DNA from: Rhizobiaceae bacterium
GTDB lineage: Bacteria > Pseudomonadota > Alphaproteobacteria > Rhizobiales > Rhizobiaceae
Length of the DNA stretch: 64,000 nucleotides
Direction: 5' to 3'
NCBI GenBank assembly: GCA_029233925.1
Contig: JARGOX010000010.1
Coordinates: forward strand, 1-64,000
In this document: piece by piece, positions 8,885 to 17,262 of the stretch
Layout: every line of letters begins with the position of its first letter
Numbering within the stretch: position 1 is the stretch's first letter
Notes under the pieces: generated by a model
What the model was told of the DNA's origin: nothing
Seen by the model: the letters and a program-made list of their open reading frames with translations, nothing else
The model's database searches: none
Position numbers and translations under genes: made by a program

Positions 8885-9871
8885 ATGAACTATATGAGCA
8901 AAATCGCAGTGGCAGGCATAGCCCTTGCCATGAGCGGCGCGGCTGCAGAGGCCGAAACCAAATGGGACCTGTCAACAGCCTGGCCCGCAACCAATTTCCA
9001 GGCCAAGACCGCCATCGCATTTGCTGATGCGGTGCGTGAGGAAACCAATGGTTCGGTCGATATCACGGTTCACCTGAGTGGTGAGATCGGCGTCAAGATT
9101 TCTGAAAAACTCTCTGCCGTTGAAAATGGCATTGTTCAGATGGCAGACATGCTGTTGTTCCTGCAGGCCGGTGAAGAGCCGCTGCTTTCAATCGACACCT
9201 TGCCTTATCTCATTCAGGGCCAGGACGAAATGAAGGCTTTTCTTGAAGTTGCCGGTCCGACCTTTGACGAGATCGCAGCCAGACACAATCAGAAAATCCT
9301 CTATTATGTGCCTTGGCCGAGCCCGGGTGTTTACACCAAGTCGGCGATTGTCAGCGCCGACGATATGTCCGGCAAGCGCATTCGTGCCTTCAATGCCGCC
9401 AGTTTCGAGTTTTTGAAAAACCTCGGCGCAGCTCCATTGGAAATGCCATGGGGCGATGTCGCCGCGGCTGCAGCTGCAGGCACCATTGACGGCGCAGCAA
9501 CATCCTCTTCATCGGGTGTTGACGGCAAATTGTGGCAATTTACAAGTCACTTCAATCCTCTCAACTGGTCGACATCGACGGATGCCGTCACGGTCAATCT
9601 GGATGCATGGAACGCCCTGACAGACGACGAGCGCGCAACGATCGAAGGACTGGCCGCCAAAATGCAGCCTGAGTTCTGGGCGGTGTCTGCGGCTGAAGAC
9701 AGTGGCAAGGTCGACATTCTGAAAGAAAACGGGATGATCGTCACGAGCGCAGATGATTCCCTGAAGGCCAAATCGGCTGAGGCAGGCAAGGCCATGTGGG
9801 CCGCCTACATCGAGAAAAATCCGGATGCCAAGCCGCTCATTGATGCCTACGCGGCCAAGCTCGGCAAATAG
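8885..9871 (+). CDS. TRAP transporter substrate-binding protein DctP (hydantoinase operon)
   Basis: The product is 328 aa from the ATG at 8885, with AGGAAGGAACAG before it. Residues 1-23 are a signal peptide (KIAVAGIALAMSGAAAEAE). The mature part is a DctP/TAXI-unrelated TRAP receptor (KWDLSTAWPATNFQAKTAIA, ending in a TRAP-typical helix). It captures an organic acid in the periplasm for the permease encoded next. It starts one base after hyuB, so the transported compound is probably the hydantoinase substrate or a related amide. A strong stem-loop follows the stop. Confidence 0.9.
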   Translation: MNYMSKIAVAGIALAMSGAAAEAETKWDLSTAWPATNFQAKTAIAFADAVREETNGSVDITVHLSGEIGVKISEKLSAVENGIVQMADMLLFLQAGEEPLLSIDTLPYLIQGQDEMKAFLEVAGPTFDEIAARHNQKILYYVPWPSPGVYTKSAIVSADDMSGKRIRAFNAASFEFLKNLGAAPLEMPWGDVAAAAAAGTIDGAATSSSSGVDGKLWQFTSHFNPLNWSTSTDAVTVNLDAWNALTDDERATIEGLAAKMQPEFWAVSAAEDSGKVDILKENGMIVTSADDSLKAKSAEAGKAMWAAYIEKNPDAKPLIDAYAAKLGK

Positions 9872-9879
9872 GAAAGTGT

Positions 9880-9907
9880 GGCTGGATCGTGTTGACGCGA
9901 TCCGGCC
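9880..9907 (+). terminator. Intra-operon stem-loop after dctP
   Basis: GGCTGGATCG (9880-9889) pairs with CGATCCGGCC (9898-9907): ten pairs with one G-U, loop of eight. There is no T-run, so it is probably a leaky terminator or mRNA-stabilising hairpin that raises binding protein over permease. It also makes a start at the GTG at 9889 unlikely for the next gene. Confidence 0.65.
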
Positions 9908-9918
9908 ACCGTCAAAGC

Positions 9919-10452
9919 ATGGACAGATTTCTCAACACGGTTGATCGTTCGTCCCGTTTGCTCGAAGGCTTCGCGGTCCTTTTGCTGTTCGGTTTCTGTG
10001 GTCTGATGCTTGCCGAAGTTGTGGCGCGTGGCTTCTTTGGTCAGAGCCTTGCCTACTCCTGGGAGTTCAGCGCCTTTGCCATGGCCTCGGTTTTTCTGCT
10101 GGCATCGGGGCGAGCCGTTCGCACCGCAACCCATGTGCGGGTGTCGTTGATTCTGGAAGCCGTGCCGCTGCGCATGCGACCGGTCCTGGACATCCTCGCC
10201 AATGGGATCGCACTGATCATCGTCGCCCTTATCGGTTTTGCATTGTTCAATGCGCTCTCGACCTCCTTTGATCGCGGGTTGGTCTCGCCCACCATTGTTA
10301 GTACTCCGCTCTATATTCCGCAGGCCGTGCTGGTGCTTGGCGCCCTGCAATTGTGGTTTGATTTTCTTGCGCGCCTGATCCGTTTGCTGACGGGGCGCGA
10401 ACCGACCCTTACAGGCGCCGATGCAGCGCCGGAGGAGGTCGCTGATGTTTGA
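9919..10452 (+). CDS. TRAP transporter small permease DctQ (hydantoinase operon)
   Basis: The product is 177 aa from the ATG at 9919. A GTG at 9889 in frame would extend it by ten residues, but it lies in the stem-loop; the ATG has only a weak ribosome site, so the start is uncertain. Four membrane segments are visible, the first in LLEGFAVLLLFGFCGLMLAE, and the DctQ-typical ARGFFGQSLAYSWEFS follows. It bridges the binding protein and the large permease in the inner membrane. It overlaps the large permease gene by eight bases, which implies coupled translation. Confidence 0.85.
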   Translation: MDRFLNTVDRSSRLLEGFAVLLLFGFCGLMLAEVVARGFFGQSLAYSWEFSAFAMASVFLLASGRAVRTATHVRVSLILEAVPLRMRPVLDILANGIALIIVALIGFALFNALSTSFDRGLVSPTIVSTPLYIPQAVLVLGALQLWFDFLARLIRLLTGREPTLTGADAAPEEVADV

Positions 10453-11734
10453 CATCGCCCTTGTTGCCGTTTTGCTCTTTGTCGTGCTGCTGGGATCCTC
10501 GGTGTGGATCGGCCTGTCGCTCTTTGCCACCGGCTACATCCTCCTGTCCGTCTTCAAGCCCAATATTCCCATGGAGATTTATGCCGGCAAGGTGATCTGG
10601 GGATCGACAACCTCTCTTGAACTTCTTTCTCTGCCGCTGTTCATCCTGATGAGCGAAATACTGGTGTCGGCCCGTCTCGGGCGCTCTCTGTTTTCCGGTC
10701 TTGCGCCCTGGGTCGGGCGGCTTCCCGGCGGTCTTCTCCATGTGAATGTGGCCGGATCAACGCTCTTTGCAGCCGTCTCGGGTTCATCGGCGGCGACGAC
10801 AGCCATCGTCGGCAAGGTGACATTGCCGGAGCTTGCAGCACGCGGTTACAACCGCAGTCTGGCCATGGGGTCTTTGGCCGGTGCAGGCACGCTGGGTTTC
10901 CTGATACCGCCCTCGATCATCATGATCATCTATGGTGTTGTGGCAGGCCAGTCCATTCTTGAGCTGTTTGTGGCCGGGGTCGTTCCAGGCATTCTCCTGG
11001 CGCTTTGCTATTCCGGTTACATTGCCATCCATCAGATCGTCACCCGATCACAGCCAAAACAGGATGTTTCAACCTTTGCCGAGAAGCTCCAGGGGCTTCG
11101 TCAGATCGGGCCGATTGCAATATTGATCATCGGCATCATGGCCTCGCTCTATCTCGGGCTTGCCAGCCCGACCGAACTGGCAGCTGTTGGTGTTATGGGT
11201 GCCCTGTTGATTGCCGTTTTCACTGGTGAGTTTACTGTACGGGGCATGGTGGATGCGGGACGCCGCGCCGTGCGCACGACCTCGATGATCGGGCTGATCA
11301 TCATTGGCGCAGCACTGTTGAACGCGGCCTTCGGCTTTTTGGGCATTCCCAAGGCAATTGCCACCGAGATCGCGGCTCTTGGTCTTTCGCCCTTTGCGCT
11401 GATCTGTGTGCTTCTGGTATTCTATGTGATCATCGGAATGTTCCTTGATGGCACCTCGATCATCGTGATGACACTGCCCGTCACGCTGCCGCTCATCATG
11501 GCGGCCGGTTTTGACCCGATCTGGTTCGGCGTCTTTGTCGTGGTGACCGTCGAGATATCGCAGATCACCCCGCCCATCGGCTTCAATCTCTTCGTCATTC
11601 AATCCCAGACCGGGGAAACCATCGGCGCCATTGCGCGCGCGGCGCTGCCTTTTTTCCTTGTGCTTCTGGGTTTTGCCCTATTGATAACCCTCGTGCCCGA
11701 AATCGTGCTTTGGCTGCCAGGAACCCTGCAATGA
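10445..11734 (+). CDS. TRAP transporter large permease DctM (hydantoinase operon)
   Basis: The product is 429 aa from the ATG at 10445, with GGAGGAGG seven bases upstream; it overlaps the end of dctQ. About twelve membrane helices are visible, with the DctM motifs AAVSGSSAATTAIVGKVTLP (near residue 110) and GFLIPPSIIMIIYGVVAG (near 155), and ITPPIGFNLFVIQ near the end. It is the sodium-driven translocation subunit. Its last codon overlaps the GntR gene as ATGA, so the regulator is part of the same transcript. Confidence 0.92.
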   Translation: MFDIALVAVLLFVVLLGSSVWIGLSLFATGYILLSVFKPNIPMEIYAGKVIWGSTTSLELLSLPLFILMSEILVSARLGRSLFSGLAPWVGRLPGGLLHVNVAGSTLFAAVSGSSAATTAIVGKVTLPELAARGYNRSLAMGSLAGAGTLGFLIPPSIIMIIYGVVAGQSILELFVAGVVPGILLALCYSGYIAIHQIVTRSQPKQDVSTFAEKLQGLRQIGPIAILIIGIMASLYLGLASPTELAAVGVMGALLIAVFTGEFTVRGMVDAGRRAVRTTSMIGLIIIGAALLNAAFGFLGIPKAIATEIAALGLSPFALICVLLVFYVIIGMFLDGTSIIVMTLPVTLPLIMAAGFDPIWFGVFVVVTVEISQITPPIGFNLFVIQSQTGETIGAIARAALPFFLVLLGFALLITLVPEIVLWLPGTLQ

Positions 11735-12450
11735 CGCTCACCCTTCATGAACGTGTCGAAGACGATATCCTCGATCGCATTCAAACGGGGGATTGGCAGG
11801 TTGGAGACCGGTTGCCGCCGGAAAAGGACCTTGCTGCGCAATTGGGCATCAGTCGTTCAACCCTGCGTCTTGCGTTCGACGGGCTGGAACGAAAGGGTGT
11901 GCTGCAGCGTAAAAAGCGGGCCGGGACGCATATTATTTCAAACAGTCCGCAATCGCGTTTCCAGATGGTGACAAGTGGTCTGCGCGAAGTTTTGAGCCTG
12001 GGCCGCGATACGTTTCTGGATGTCAGCCAGACGCGGGTCGTTGCCGACGGAGAGATTGATCTGCTCGAGGGCCTCAAGAGCGAAACCGGCCATTGGCTGG
12101 AGATAACCGGTACCCGGAAAATTGATGGCAAGGAACCGGCCTTCAACTGGTCGCAGATCTATGTCACCGGTCGTTATGCCGGCATTGAACCGGCACTGGG
12201 AGATGCGTTCAGTTCCGTCTTTCAGGTGATCGAAAAAGCCTTTGGCACCTCTGTGGCCAGGGTCAACCAGAGTGTGCTGGCCATTGCCTGTCCCAAAGAG
12301 GCATCTGCTGCCATGGGCCTGAGGCAGGGTGATCCGGTTTTGCAGATTCTGGCCAGACTCTATGACGCTGATGACCGCTTGATCGAAGTGTCATCCGCCA
12401 TTTTTGACCCGGCCCGGTTTCAGGTGAACACGGATGTGCGGGTTGATTGA
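11731..12450 (+). CDS. GntR-family regulator, HutC/UTRA type
   Basis: The product is 239 aa from the ATG at 11731. Residues 5-70 are the winged helix (GDRLPPEKDLAAQLGISRST, LRLAFDGLERKGVLQRKKRA). Residues 90-235 form a UTRA ligand-binding domain. It is translated by overlap with the permease gene and therefore autoregulated if it controls this operon. The inverted repeat over the hyuA -10 box (5110-5121) is the best candidate operator in the window. The ligand is presumably the transported compound or an intermediate. Confidence 0.9.
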   Translation: MTLTLHERVEDDILDRIQTGDWQVGDRLPPEKDLAAQLGISRSTLRLAFDGLERKGVLQRKKRAGTHIISNSPQSRFQMVTSGLREVLSLGRDTFLDVSQTRVVADGEIDLLEGLKSETGHWLEITGTRKIDGKEPAFNWSQIYVTGRYAGIEPALGDAFSSVFQVIEKAFGTSVARVNQSVLAIACPKEASAAMGLRQGDPVLQILARLYDADDRLIEVSSAIFDPARFQVNTDVRVD

Positions 12451-12562
12451 TTCTGTTGTACCTGCGCCATCTTTCTGCAGCGCGGCAAATCCGTCGAGAT
12501 AAACCGCTTTGAACCGCCCAATATGAAGCCTGCTGTTGTCAACAGCCGCCAATGCGTCCGCA

Positions 12563-13252
12563 TCACCCGGTAAGCCAGACAAAGGCCCGTGCCAGGAAGG
12601 CTTTGGCGTCCTCTTTTATGGGGGGTCCGTGCGCCATGACAACAGACTTGGCAGGCCATGCCAGAATATTCTGGATAGCGGCCCGCGCGGCGCGGCGGTT
12701 GATGAATGCGAGGCGGAACTTTCGCGGGACCGATGGCTCGGGCGCAACCATCAGGTCCAGCTTTGCCACGATGCCGCGCCAGCCGGAATGCGCGTCGGGG
12801 GGGAATTGCTGGAGCAGATCGGTAAAAAGCACCGTGCCGCTTTTGATGTGAAAAAACACCACCTCGGTCGTGATGAGATTTCCGGGCACAACAACCTGAT
12901 CGATATCGCCAGCCCAAAGCGGATCGGGCGCATTTTCCAGGTCACCGTCAAAGGCAATATCCTGGCACTTCTTGCGCAATCCGGGCGGTGCAAAGACGCG
13001 GGCAGCCGGATAGGCGCGCTTCCAGTCCGCAAGCGACAGGTGATGAAGCGAATTTGGCGCTATGATGTGACGCACCGGGCCCAAAGCATCCACCTGCGTG
13101 CGAAGTTCTTCCGACAGGGCGATCGGGGACCAGATGAAAAGGCCTCCGTCAGCCAGCCGGATGATGGCCATGCGGGTGGGATAATGAAATCCGATCACTG
13201 CGACATCGGAACCATCCGCTGTCCAGATATCCTGACCGACTGTGTTCAACAT
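12563..13252 (-). CDS. DUF4336-like metallo-hydrolase-fold protein
   Basis: The product is 229 aa from the ATG at 13252; an in-frame start at 13375 would add a basic stretch and lacks support. The sequence MLNTVGQDIWTADGSDVAVI and the following strand-rich half resemble DUF4336 proteins, a metallo-beta-lactamase-like fold in which the classical HxHxDH motif is degenerate (here SPIALSEEL and IIAPNSLHHLSL). No catalytic set can be named. It follows the SMP-30 gene on the same strand with 198 bases between and a stem-loop in that gap. Function unknown. Confidence 0.7.
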   Translation of the reverse strand: MLNTVGQDIWTADGSDVAVIGFHYPTRMAIIRLADGGLFIWSPIALSEELRTQVDALGPVRHIIAPNSLHHLSLADWKRAYPAARVFAPPGLRKKCQDIAFDGDLENAPDPLWAGDIDQVVVPGNLITTEVVFFHIKSGTVLFTDLLQQFPPDAHSGWRGIVAKLDLMVAPEPSVPRKFRLAFINRRAARAAIQNILAWPAKSVVMAHGPPIKEDAKAFLARAFVWLTG

Positions 13253-13311
13253 GACTGATCCAATGCAACGTGCCGGAAAAAATATCAAGCGTCGCGCAAC
13301 AAATATGGGAA

Positions 13312-13347
13312 GGCGGCGGAGCCTGCAAGCTCTGCCGCCGTTTTGTT
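13312..13347 (+). terminator. Strong stem-loop with plus-strand T-run
   Basis: GGCGGCGGAGC (13312-13322) pairs with GCTCTGCCGCC (13329-13339), eleven pairs with one G-U, loop CTGCAA, followed by TTTTGTT. On the plus strand this is a good intrinsic terminator, yet the flanking genes are on the minus strand. It may block antisense read-through, or the hairpin may act on the minus-strand transcript between SMP-30 and the DUF4336 gene. Confidence 0.6.
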
Positions 13348-13450
13348 CAGATAGCCTGAATTTGATCACCCCCACTAACGCTGTTTACAAGTCGGCCATT
13401 TGATGCCGGTTTGGCGCAATGATGTTCGCGTTGGATGCCCGACCAGATGT

Positions 13451-14332
13451 TTAAGGGTTTTGGGGGCGCTTCCACCGCGGCTGTTGCAGCCCTTGAACAA
13501 TGTCCTGCGCGAAGGAGACGAAGGTCAGTCGTCCGCCTTTTGCGCCGTCGCTTTTTGATGTCACAGCCAGTTTTTCCAGACGCGGGCCGAAAAAGGCCGG
13601 CTTCGTTGGGCTTTGCACAGGCAAAGGAACCTCGAAAAGAAATTGCCCCTCAGGCGCATAGACATATAGGGCCGCGCCATCAACGGCGGCAATCCAGTAA
13701 CGGCCCGCGGCATCCAGCGCCGCGCCGTCGGGGCGACCGGCTTTGTTCTTCATATCCGCGAAAAAGACCGGTTCTCCAGCGTCGCCTGTATCGGGGTTGA
13801 TGGGTGCGGTCCAAATGGTCTGAATGTCCCAGTGAGAATCCGAATAGAACAGGCGACTTCGGCCGGTATCGACCGTCATGCCGTTGGGAATGCAAAGGTC
13901 CTGAATGACCGGCTTCAGCGCAAGGTCTGCAGCAACACGCCAAAGTGCAGCTGCTCCCTTGGCAAGATCAAGCGGCATGGTCGAAACCCATAGGGTTCCA
14001 CGATCATCGACTGTCGCATCGTTGAAGCGATGGCCTAGGCGCGTCTGATTAAGCAATGTTGCGAGCGTTGCTTTGTTGGGATCGAAAGCAAACAGGCCGG
14101 TTTCCATGCCGATTATCGGCTGTCCTGCCTGATCGAGGACAACAAAACCGGGCTCTTCGGGCATCGTCCAGAACTTGCTTTCTCCTCCATCAAGATCGGT
14201 GCGAAATAGCCGTCGTCCCGAGGTGTCGACCCACCAGACCTGTCCGGCCTGCTGATCAACCGCCGGGCTTTCTCCGAGCAGGGCAGTGGGGACTTTCGCG
14301 CTGCTGAACGCATAAGTTGGTGTGATGATCAT
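13451..14332 (-). CDS. SMP-30/gluconolactonase/LRE-like sugar lactonase
   Basis: The product is 293 aa, a six-bladed beta-propeller. Family landmarks are LLGESPAVDQQAGQVWWVD (the metal-binding Glu), FNDATVDDRGTLWVSTMPLD, CIPNGMTVD (metal-binding Asn region) and GRPDGAALDAAGRYWIA (Asp). These enzymes hydrolyse sugar lactones to aldonic acids using a divalent metal. The gene diverges from the TRAP-GntR-IlvD-RraA operon across a 148-base promoter region with shared palindromes, so it probably supplies the aldonate that IlvD/Edd dehydrates. The exact sugar is not readable. Confidence 0.88.
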   Translation of the reverse strand: MIITPTYAFSSAKVPTALLGESPAVDQQAGQVWWVDTSGRRLFRTDLDGGESKFWTMPEEPGFVVLDQAGQPIIGMETGLFAFDPNKATLATLLNQTRLGHRFNDATVDDRGTLWVSTMPLDLAKGAAALWRVAADLALKPVIQDLCIPNGMTVDTGRSRLFYSDSHWDIQTIWTAPINPDTGDAGEPVFFADMKNKAGRPDGAALDAAGRYWIAAVDGAALYVYAPEGQFLFEVPLPVQSPTKPAFFGPRLEKLAVTSKSDGAKGGRLTFVSFAQDIVQGLQQPRWKRPQNP

Positions 14333-14392
14333 GGGCAGTTCTACGCTCTGCAGGTTTGTAAAGTCACGTGTTTGCGGTCGTATGAAACGCGC

Positions 14393-14445
14393 TTGACAAC
14401 CAGAAAAATATATAATTAAAACATTAGTGCAACTAATATATTAGT
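14393..14445 (+). promoter_or_regulatory. Promoter region and overlapping palindromes between SMP-30 and the sugar-acid TRAP operon
   Basis: TTGACA at 14393-14398 is followed by an A/T-rich stretch; the best -10 (TTAAAA at 14416-14421) is weak. Downstream, ATTAGT-GCA-ACTAAT (14423-14437) overlaps the perfect palindrome ACTAATATATTAGT (14432-14445), giving three half-sites in 23 bases. The TNGT...ACNA shape fits FCD-type GntR operators. The GntR gene of this operon (17263-18009) is the likely binder. Confidence 0.6.
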
Positions 14446-14480
14446 GTGTAGGAAATTTCATCTATCTGGGAGGAAAACAA

Positions 14481-15461
14481 ATGAAAATCACCACTGGAGC
14501 GTTTGGCCTTTGTGTGGCCGCAGCACTTTCGCTGGGTCTGACACTGCCATCCAATGCGGCGGTTACCCTTAAGATCGGAACCGTCCTGGCACCGGCCGAC
14601 CCGATGGGGCAGGGGCTGGAAAAATTCAAGAAGGACGTCGAGGCCGCCACGTCGGGCGAGGTTGAAATCGAAATTTTTCACAGTTCGCAGCTTGGCGATA
14701 CAACTGAAATGATTGACCAGGCGCGCGCCGGCGCAAACGTCGGCACGCTGACGGACGTTGCTCGTCTGTCGAGTTTCGTGCCGTCGCTGGCGATCATGTC
14801 GGCGCCGTTCCTGTTCGACACCTATGAGCAGGCGGACAAATTTGCTCTTTCAGAGGAATACCTTGCCTGGGGTGGCGAATTGAAGGAAAAATCAGGCCTC
14901 GTGATGCTGGCGTCCAACTGGTACCAGGGCCCACGCCATCTGTTGACGCAGAAACCTGTTGCCGTCCCGGCGGATCTCAAAGGCGTGCGCATGCGCACCA
15001 TCGGCGCTCCGGTGTGGATCGAGACAATTCGGGCCATGGGAGCCGAGCCGACACCCATCGCATGGGGCGAAGTCTATTCGGCGCTGCAACTGGGTGCAAT
15101 TGACGCCGCAGAAGCCCAGCCGACAGCGATTACCGGCGCAAAACTGTTTGAAGTCGTCAAGGTTGTCACCAAGACCGGGCATATTCAGCTAGTGACTGCG
15201 CTCGTCGTGTCTGCCGATGCCTGGGACAAAATTACTGCAGAGAACCAGAAGATTGTCCGCGATCTGGCGGTGGAATCAGGTCGCTATGCTTCTGATCTGA
15301 CGATCAGCCTCGGCGTGGATGCGCTGGATCAGGTTGCCGCTGCAGGCCTGCAGGTCAACGATGTTGATCTTGCGCCATTCAAGGAGGCGGTGAAAGGGGT
15401 TTACGGAATGCTGAACCTCGAAAATGAAATGACGATCGTCAACAACACACTTGGGCGTTGA
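14481..15461 (+). CDS. TRAP transporter substrate-binding protein DctP (sugar-acid operon)
   Basis: The product is 326 aa with GGGAGGAAAACAA before the ATG. Residues 1-26 are a signal peptide (AFGLCVAAALSLGLTLPSNAA). The mature protein is a DctP-family receptor; the carboxylate-binding arginine is expected in GVRMRTIGAPVWIETIRAMG. It begins an operon with small and large permease, a GntR regulator, an IlvD/Edd dehydratase and an RraA-like protein, so a sugar acid is the expected cargo. Unlike the other TRAP operons here, no strong stem-loop follows its stop. Confidence 0.9.
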   Translation: MKITTGAFGLCVAAALSLGLTLPSNAAVTLKIGTVLAPADPMGQGLEKFKKDVEAATSGEVEIEIFHSSQLGDTTEMIDQARAGANVGTLTDVARLSSFVPSLAIMSAPFLFDTYEQADKFALSEEYLAWGGELKEKSGLVMLASNWYQGPRHLLTQKPVAVPADLKGVRMRTIGAPVWIETIRAMGAEPTPIAWGEVYSALQLGAIDAAEAQPTAITGAKLFEVVKVVTKTGHIQLVTALVVSADAWDKITAENQKIVRDLAVESGRYASDLTISLGVDALDQVAAAGLQVNDVDLAPFKEAVKGVYGMLNLENEMTIVNNTLGR

Positions 15462-15511
15462 ACGACCCAATTAACCATCGCAACGTCGATAGAACAAACA
15501 GGAAAATGCAT

Positions 15512-15949
15512 ATGTTGAGACGGATCGAATTTGCATCCGCTTCGCTCCTGCTGGCGGGCATTGTTTTGCTCGTCGGCACCGGATCAGTGGCCCGGGCTTT
15601 CGGCTGGCCCATTATCTGGTCCGTGGAAATTGCCCAGTTGATGTTCCTCTGGCTTTGCGTGCTGGCGATCGATCTGGCCATGCAGGACGAACGGCACTTC
15701 GGGCTTGAATTGATCCTCGACAATGTTTCACCTCCGCTACGCAGGGTGATTGAGGGCGCCAATATTGTCGTCATGATCTGCCTTCTGGCCTTCCTGCTGC
15801 GTTATGCATGGAAAAACACGATCCTCATGCATCCAAGGCTGGATGGCGCCCTGCAATTGCCGGGTTCGATTTTCCACGCGTCCATGGTGCTTGGCTTCGT
15901 GCTTCTTGTACGAACGCTTGTCGCCAAACTCATCAGTCTCACACGATAA
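15512..15949 (+). CDS. TRAP transporter small permease DctQ (sugar-acid operon)
   Basis: The product is 145 aa from the ATG at 15512, placed seven bases after ACAGGAA; an ATG at 15506 and a TTG at 15458 are in frame but badly spaced. Four membrane helices are predicted, with ASASLLLAGIVLLVGTGSVA first and IIWSVEIAQLMFLWLCVLAI next, typical of DctQ. It works with the adjacent binding protein and large permease. Only 15 bases separate it from the large permease gene. Confidence 0.85.
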   Translation: MLRRIEFASASLLLAGIVLLVGTGSVARAFGWPIIWSVEIAQLMFLWLCVLAIDLAMQDERHFGLELILDNVSPPLRRVIEGANIVVMICLLAFLLRYAWKNTILMHPRLDGALQLPGSIFHASMVLGFVLLVRTLVAKLISLTR

Positions 15950-15964
15950 TTGGCGGGCAGGACC

Positions 15965-17248
15965 ATGTTGTTACTCATCGGTGGATTGTTCGCCTTCTTC
16001 CTGCTTGTTGGCATGCCGGTCGCCTTTGCCCTGGCGCTTGCCTCCATCCCTGTTTTCGTCGTGACCGGCACAATGCCGCCGACAGTTGCCGTCCAGAAGA
16101 TGGTGACCGCCACGCAAAGTTTTCCGTTGCTGGCTGTTCCCTTTTTCATTCTCGCGGGCAATCTGATGAACGCGACCGGTATTACCAGACGTCTTGTCAA
16201 CTTCGCCCGACTGCTCACCGGCTGGATGGCCGGCGGGCTCGGTCAGGTGTCGATCGTTCTCAGCATGCTGATGGGTGGTATATCCGGTTCTGCCGTTGCC
16301 GATGCCGCGATGGAAGCCCGCCTGCTTGGCCCCGGTATGGTCAACCGGGGCGGCTATTCGAAAGCCGCGGCTGCGGCAGTCATTGCATTCGGTTCGGTGA
16401 TAACTGCAACCATTCCGCCAAGCATAGGGCTTATATTATTTGGTTTCATCAATGAAGTCTCCATTGGCCGCCTGTTTCTTGCCGGGGTCATCCCGGGAAT
16501 CCTTCTGACCGGCATCCTGATGGTCACCGCATGGCTGGTGGCAAAGAAGAATGATTATGCGGCGGAACTGCCAATCCTGCCGACGTTCCGGGAATTGCTT
16601 GCAAGCTTTTGGGACAGCATCTGGGCAATCGCCTTTCCGGTGATTCTCGTGGTCGGATTCCGGTTCGGATTTTTCACAGCCACCGAGGCAGGCGCATTTC
16701 TCACCTTCTATGCGCTGTTCGTCGGTTTTTTCATTCACCGAGAACTGACATTTCAGACGCTCTACTCCGCTGTGAAGGGCTCGGTGACGGATATCGGCAT
16801 GGTCATGCTCCTCATCATGATGGCCGGTGTGCTGGGCTATGCCGTCACCATTGAGCGTGGACCTCAGCAGATTACTGAATTCATGACTGCACTGACAAGT
16901 CAGCCGATGCTCATCCTGCTACTGGTGGTGATGCTTCTTGTCATGAGCGGCATGTTTCTCGAAGGAGCAGCAAACATATTGCTCATTACGCCGATCGTTC
17001 TGCCCGTTCTTGTGCAGGCCGGCTACGATCCCATTCACATGGGCATACTTATTGTTACGCTCATCAATCTGGGAGGACTGACGCCACCGGTCGGAATCAT
17101 CATGTTTACGGTTTGCGGTATTCTCGACGTCAAGACAGGAGCCTTTGCGCGCGCCGCCATACCTTACTTCGTCGCCATCGTGGTATTCCTCGCCGTCCTC
17201 GTGATTTTTCCGCAGCTGTCGCTACTTTTGCCCGGCAGGCTCATGTAA
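15965..17248 (+). CDS. TRAP transporter large permease DctM (sugar-acid operon)
   Basis: The product is 427 aa from the ATG at 15965, preceded by GGCAGG; a TTG at 15950 in frame has no spacing for a ribosome site. About twelve membrane helices are visible, with MGGISGSAVADAAMEARLLG and VITATIPPSIGLILFGFI as DctM signatures and GLTPPVGIIMFTVCGI near the end. It is the translocation subunit for the binding protein encoded first in the operon. The GntR gene follows after 14 bases. Confidence 0.92.
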   Translation: MLLLIGGLFAFFLLVGMPVAFALALASIPVFVVTGTMPPTVAVQKMVTATQSFPLLAVPFFILAGNLMNATGITRRLVNFARLLTGWMAGGLGQVSIVLSMLMGGISGSAVADAAMEARLLGPGMVNRGGYSKAAAAAVIAFGSVITATIPPSIGLILFGFINEVSIGRLFLAGVIPGILLTGILMVTAWLVAKKNDYAAELPILPTFRELLASFWDSIWAIAFPVILVVGFRFGFFTATEAGAFLTFYALFVGFFIHRELTFQTLYSAVKGSVTDIGMVMLLIMMAGVLGYAVTIERGPQQITEFMTALTSQPMLILLLVVMLLVMSGMFLEGAANILLITPIVLPVLVQAGYDPIHMGILIVTLINLGGLTPPVGIIMFTVCGILDVKTGAFARAAIPYFVAIVVFLAVLVIFPQLSLLLPGRLM

Positions 17249-17262
17249 GTGGAGAAACACAA

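Noticed and set aside
9889-9918. GTG start for the small permease
   Set aside because: It lies in the stem-loop after the receptor gene and gives no conserved residues.
12536-13258. 240-codon plus-strand frame opposite the DUF4336 gene
   Set aside because: Antisense shadow; the minus-strand frame has the plausible fold and start.
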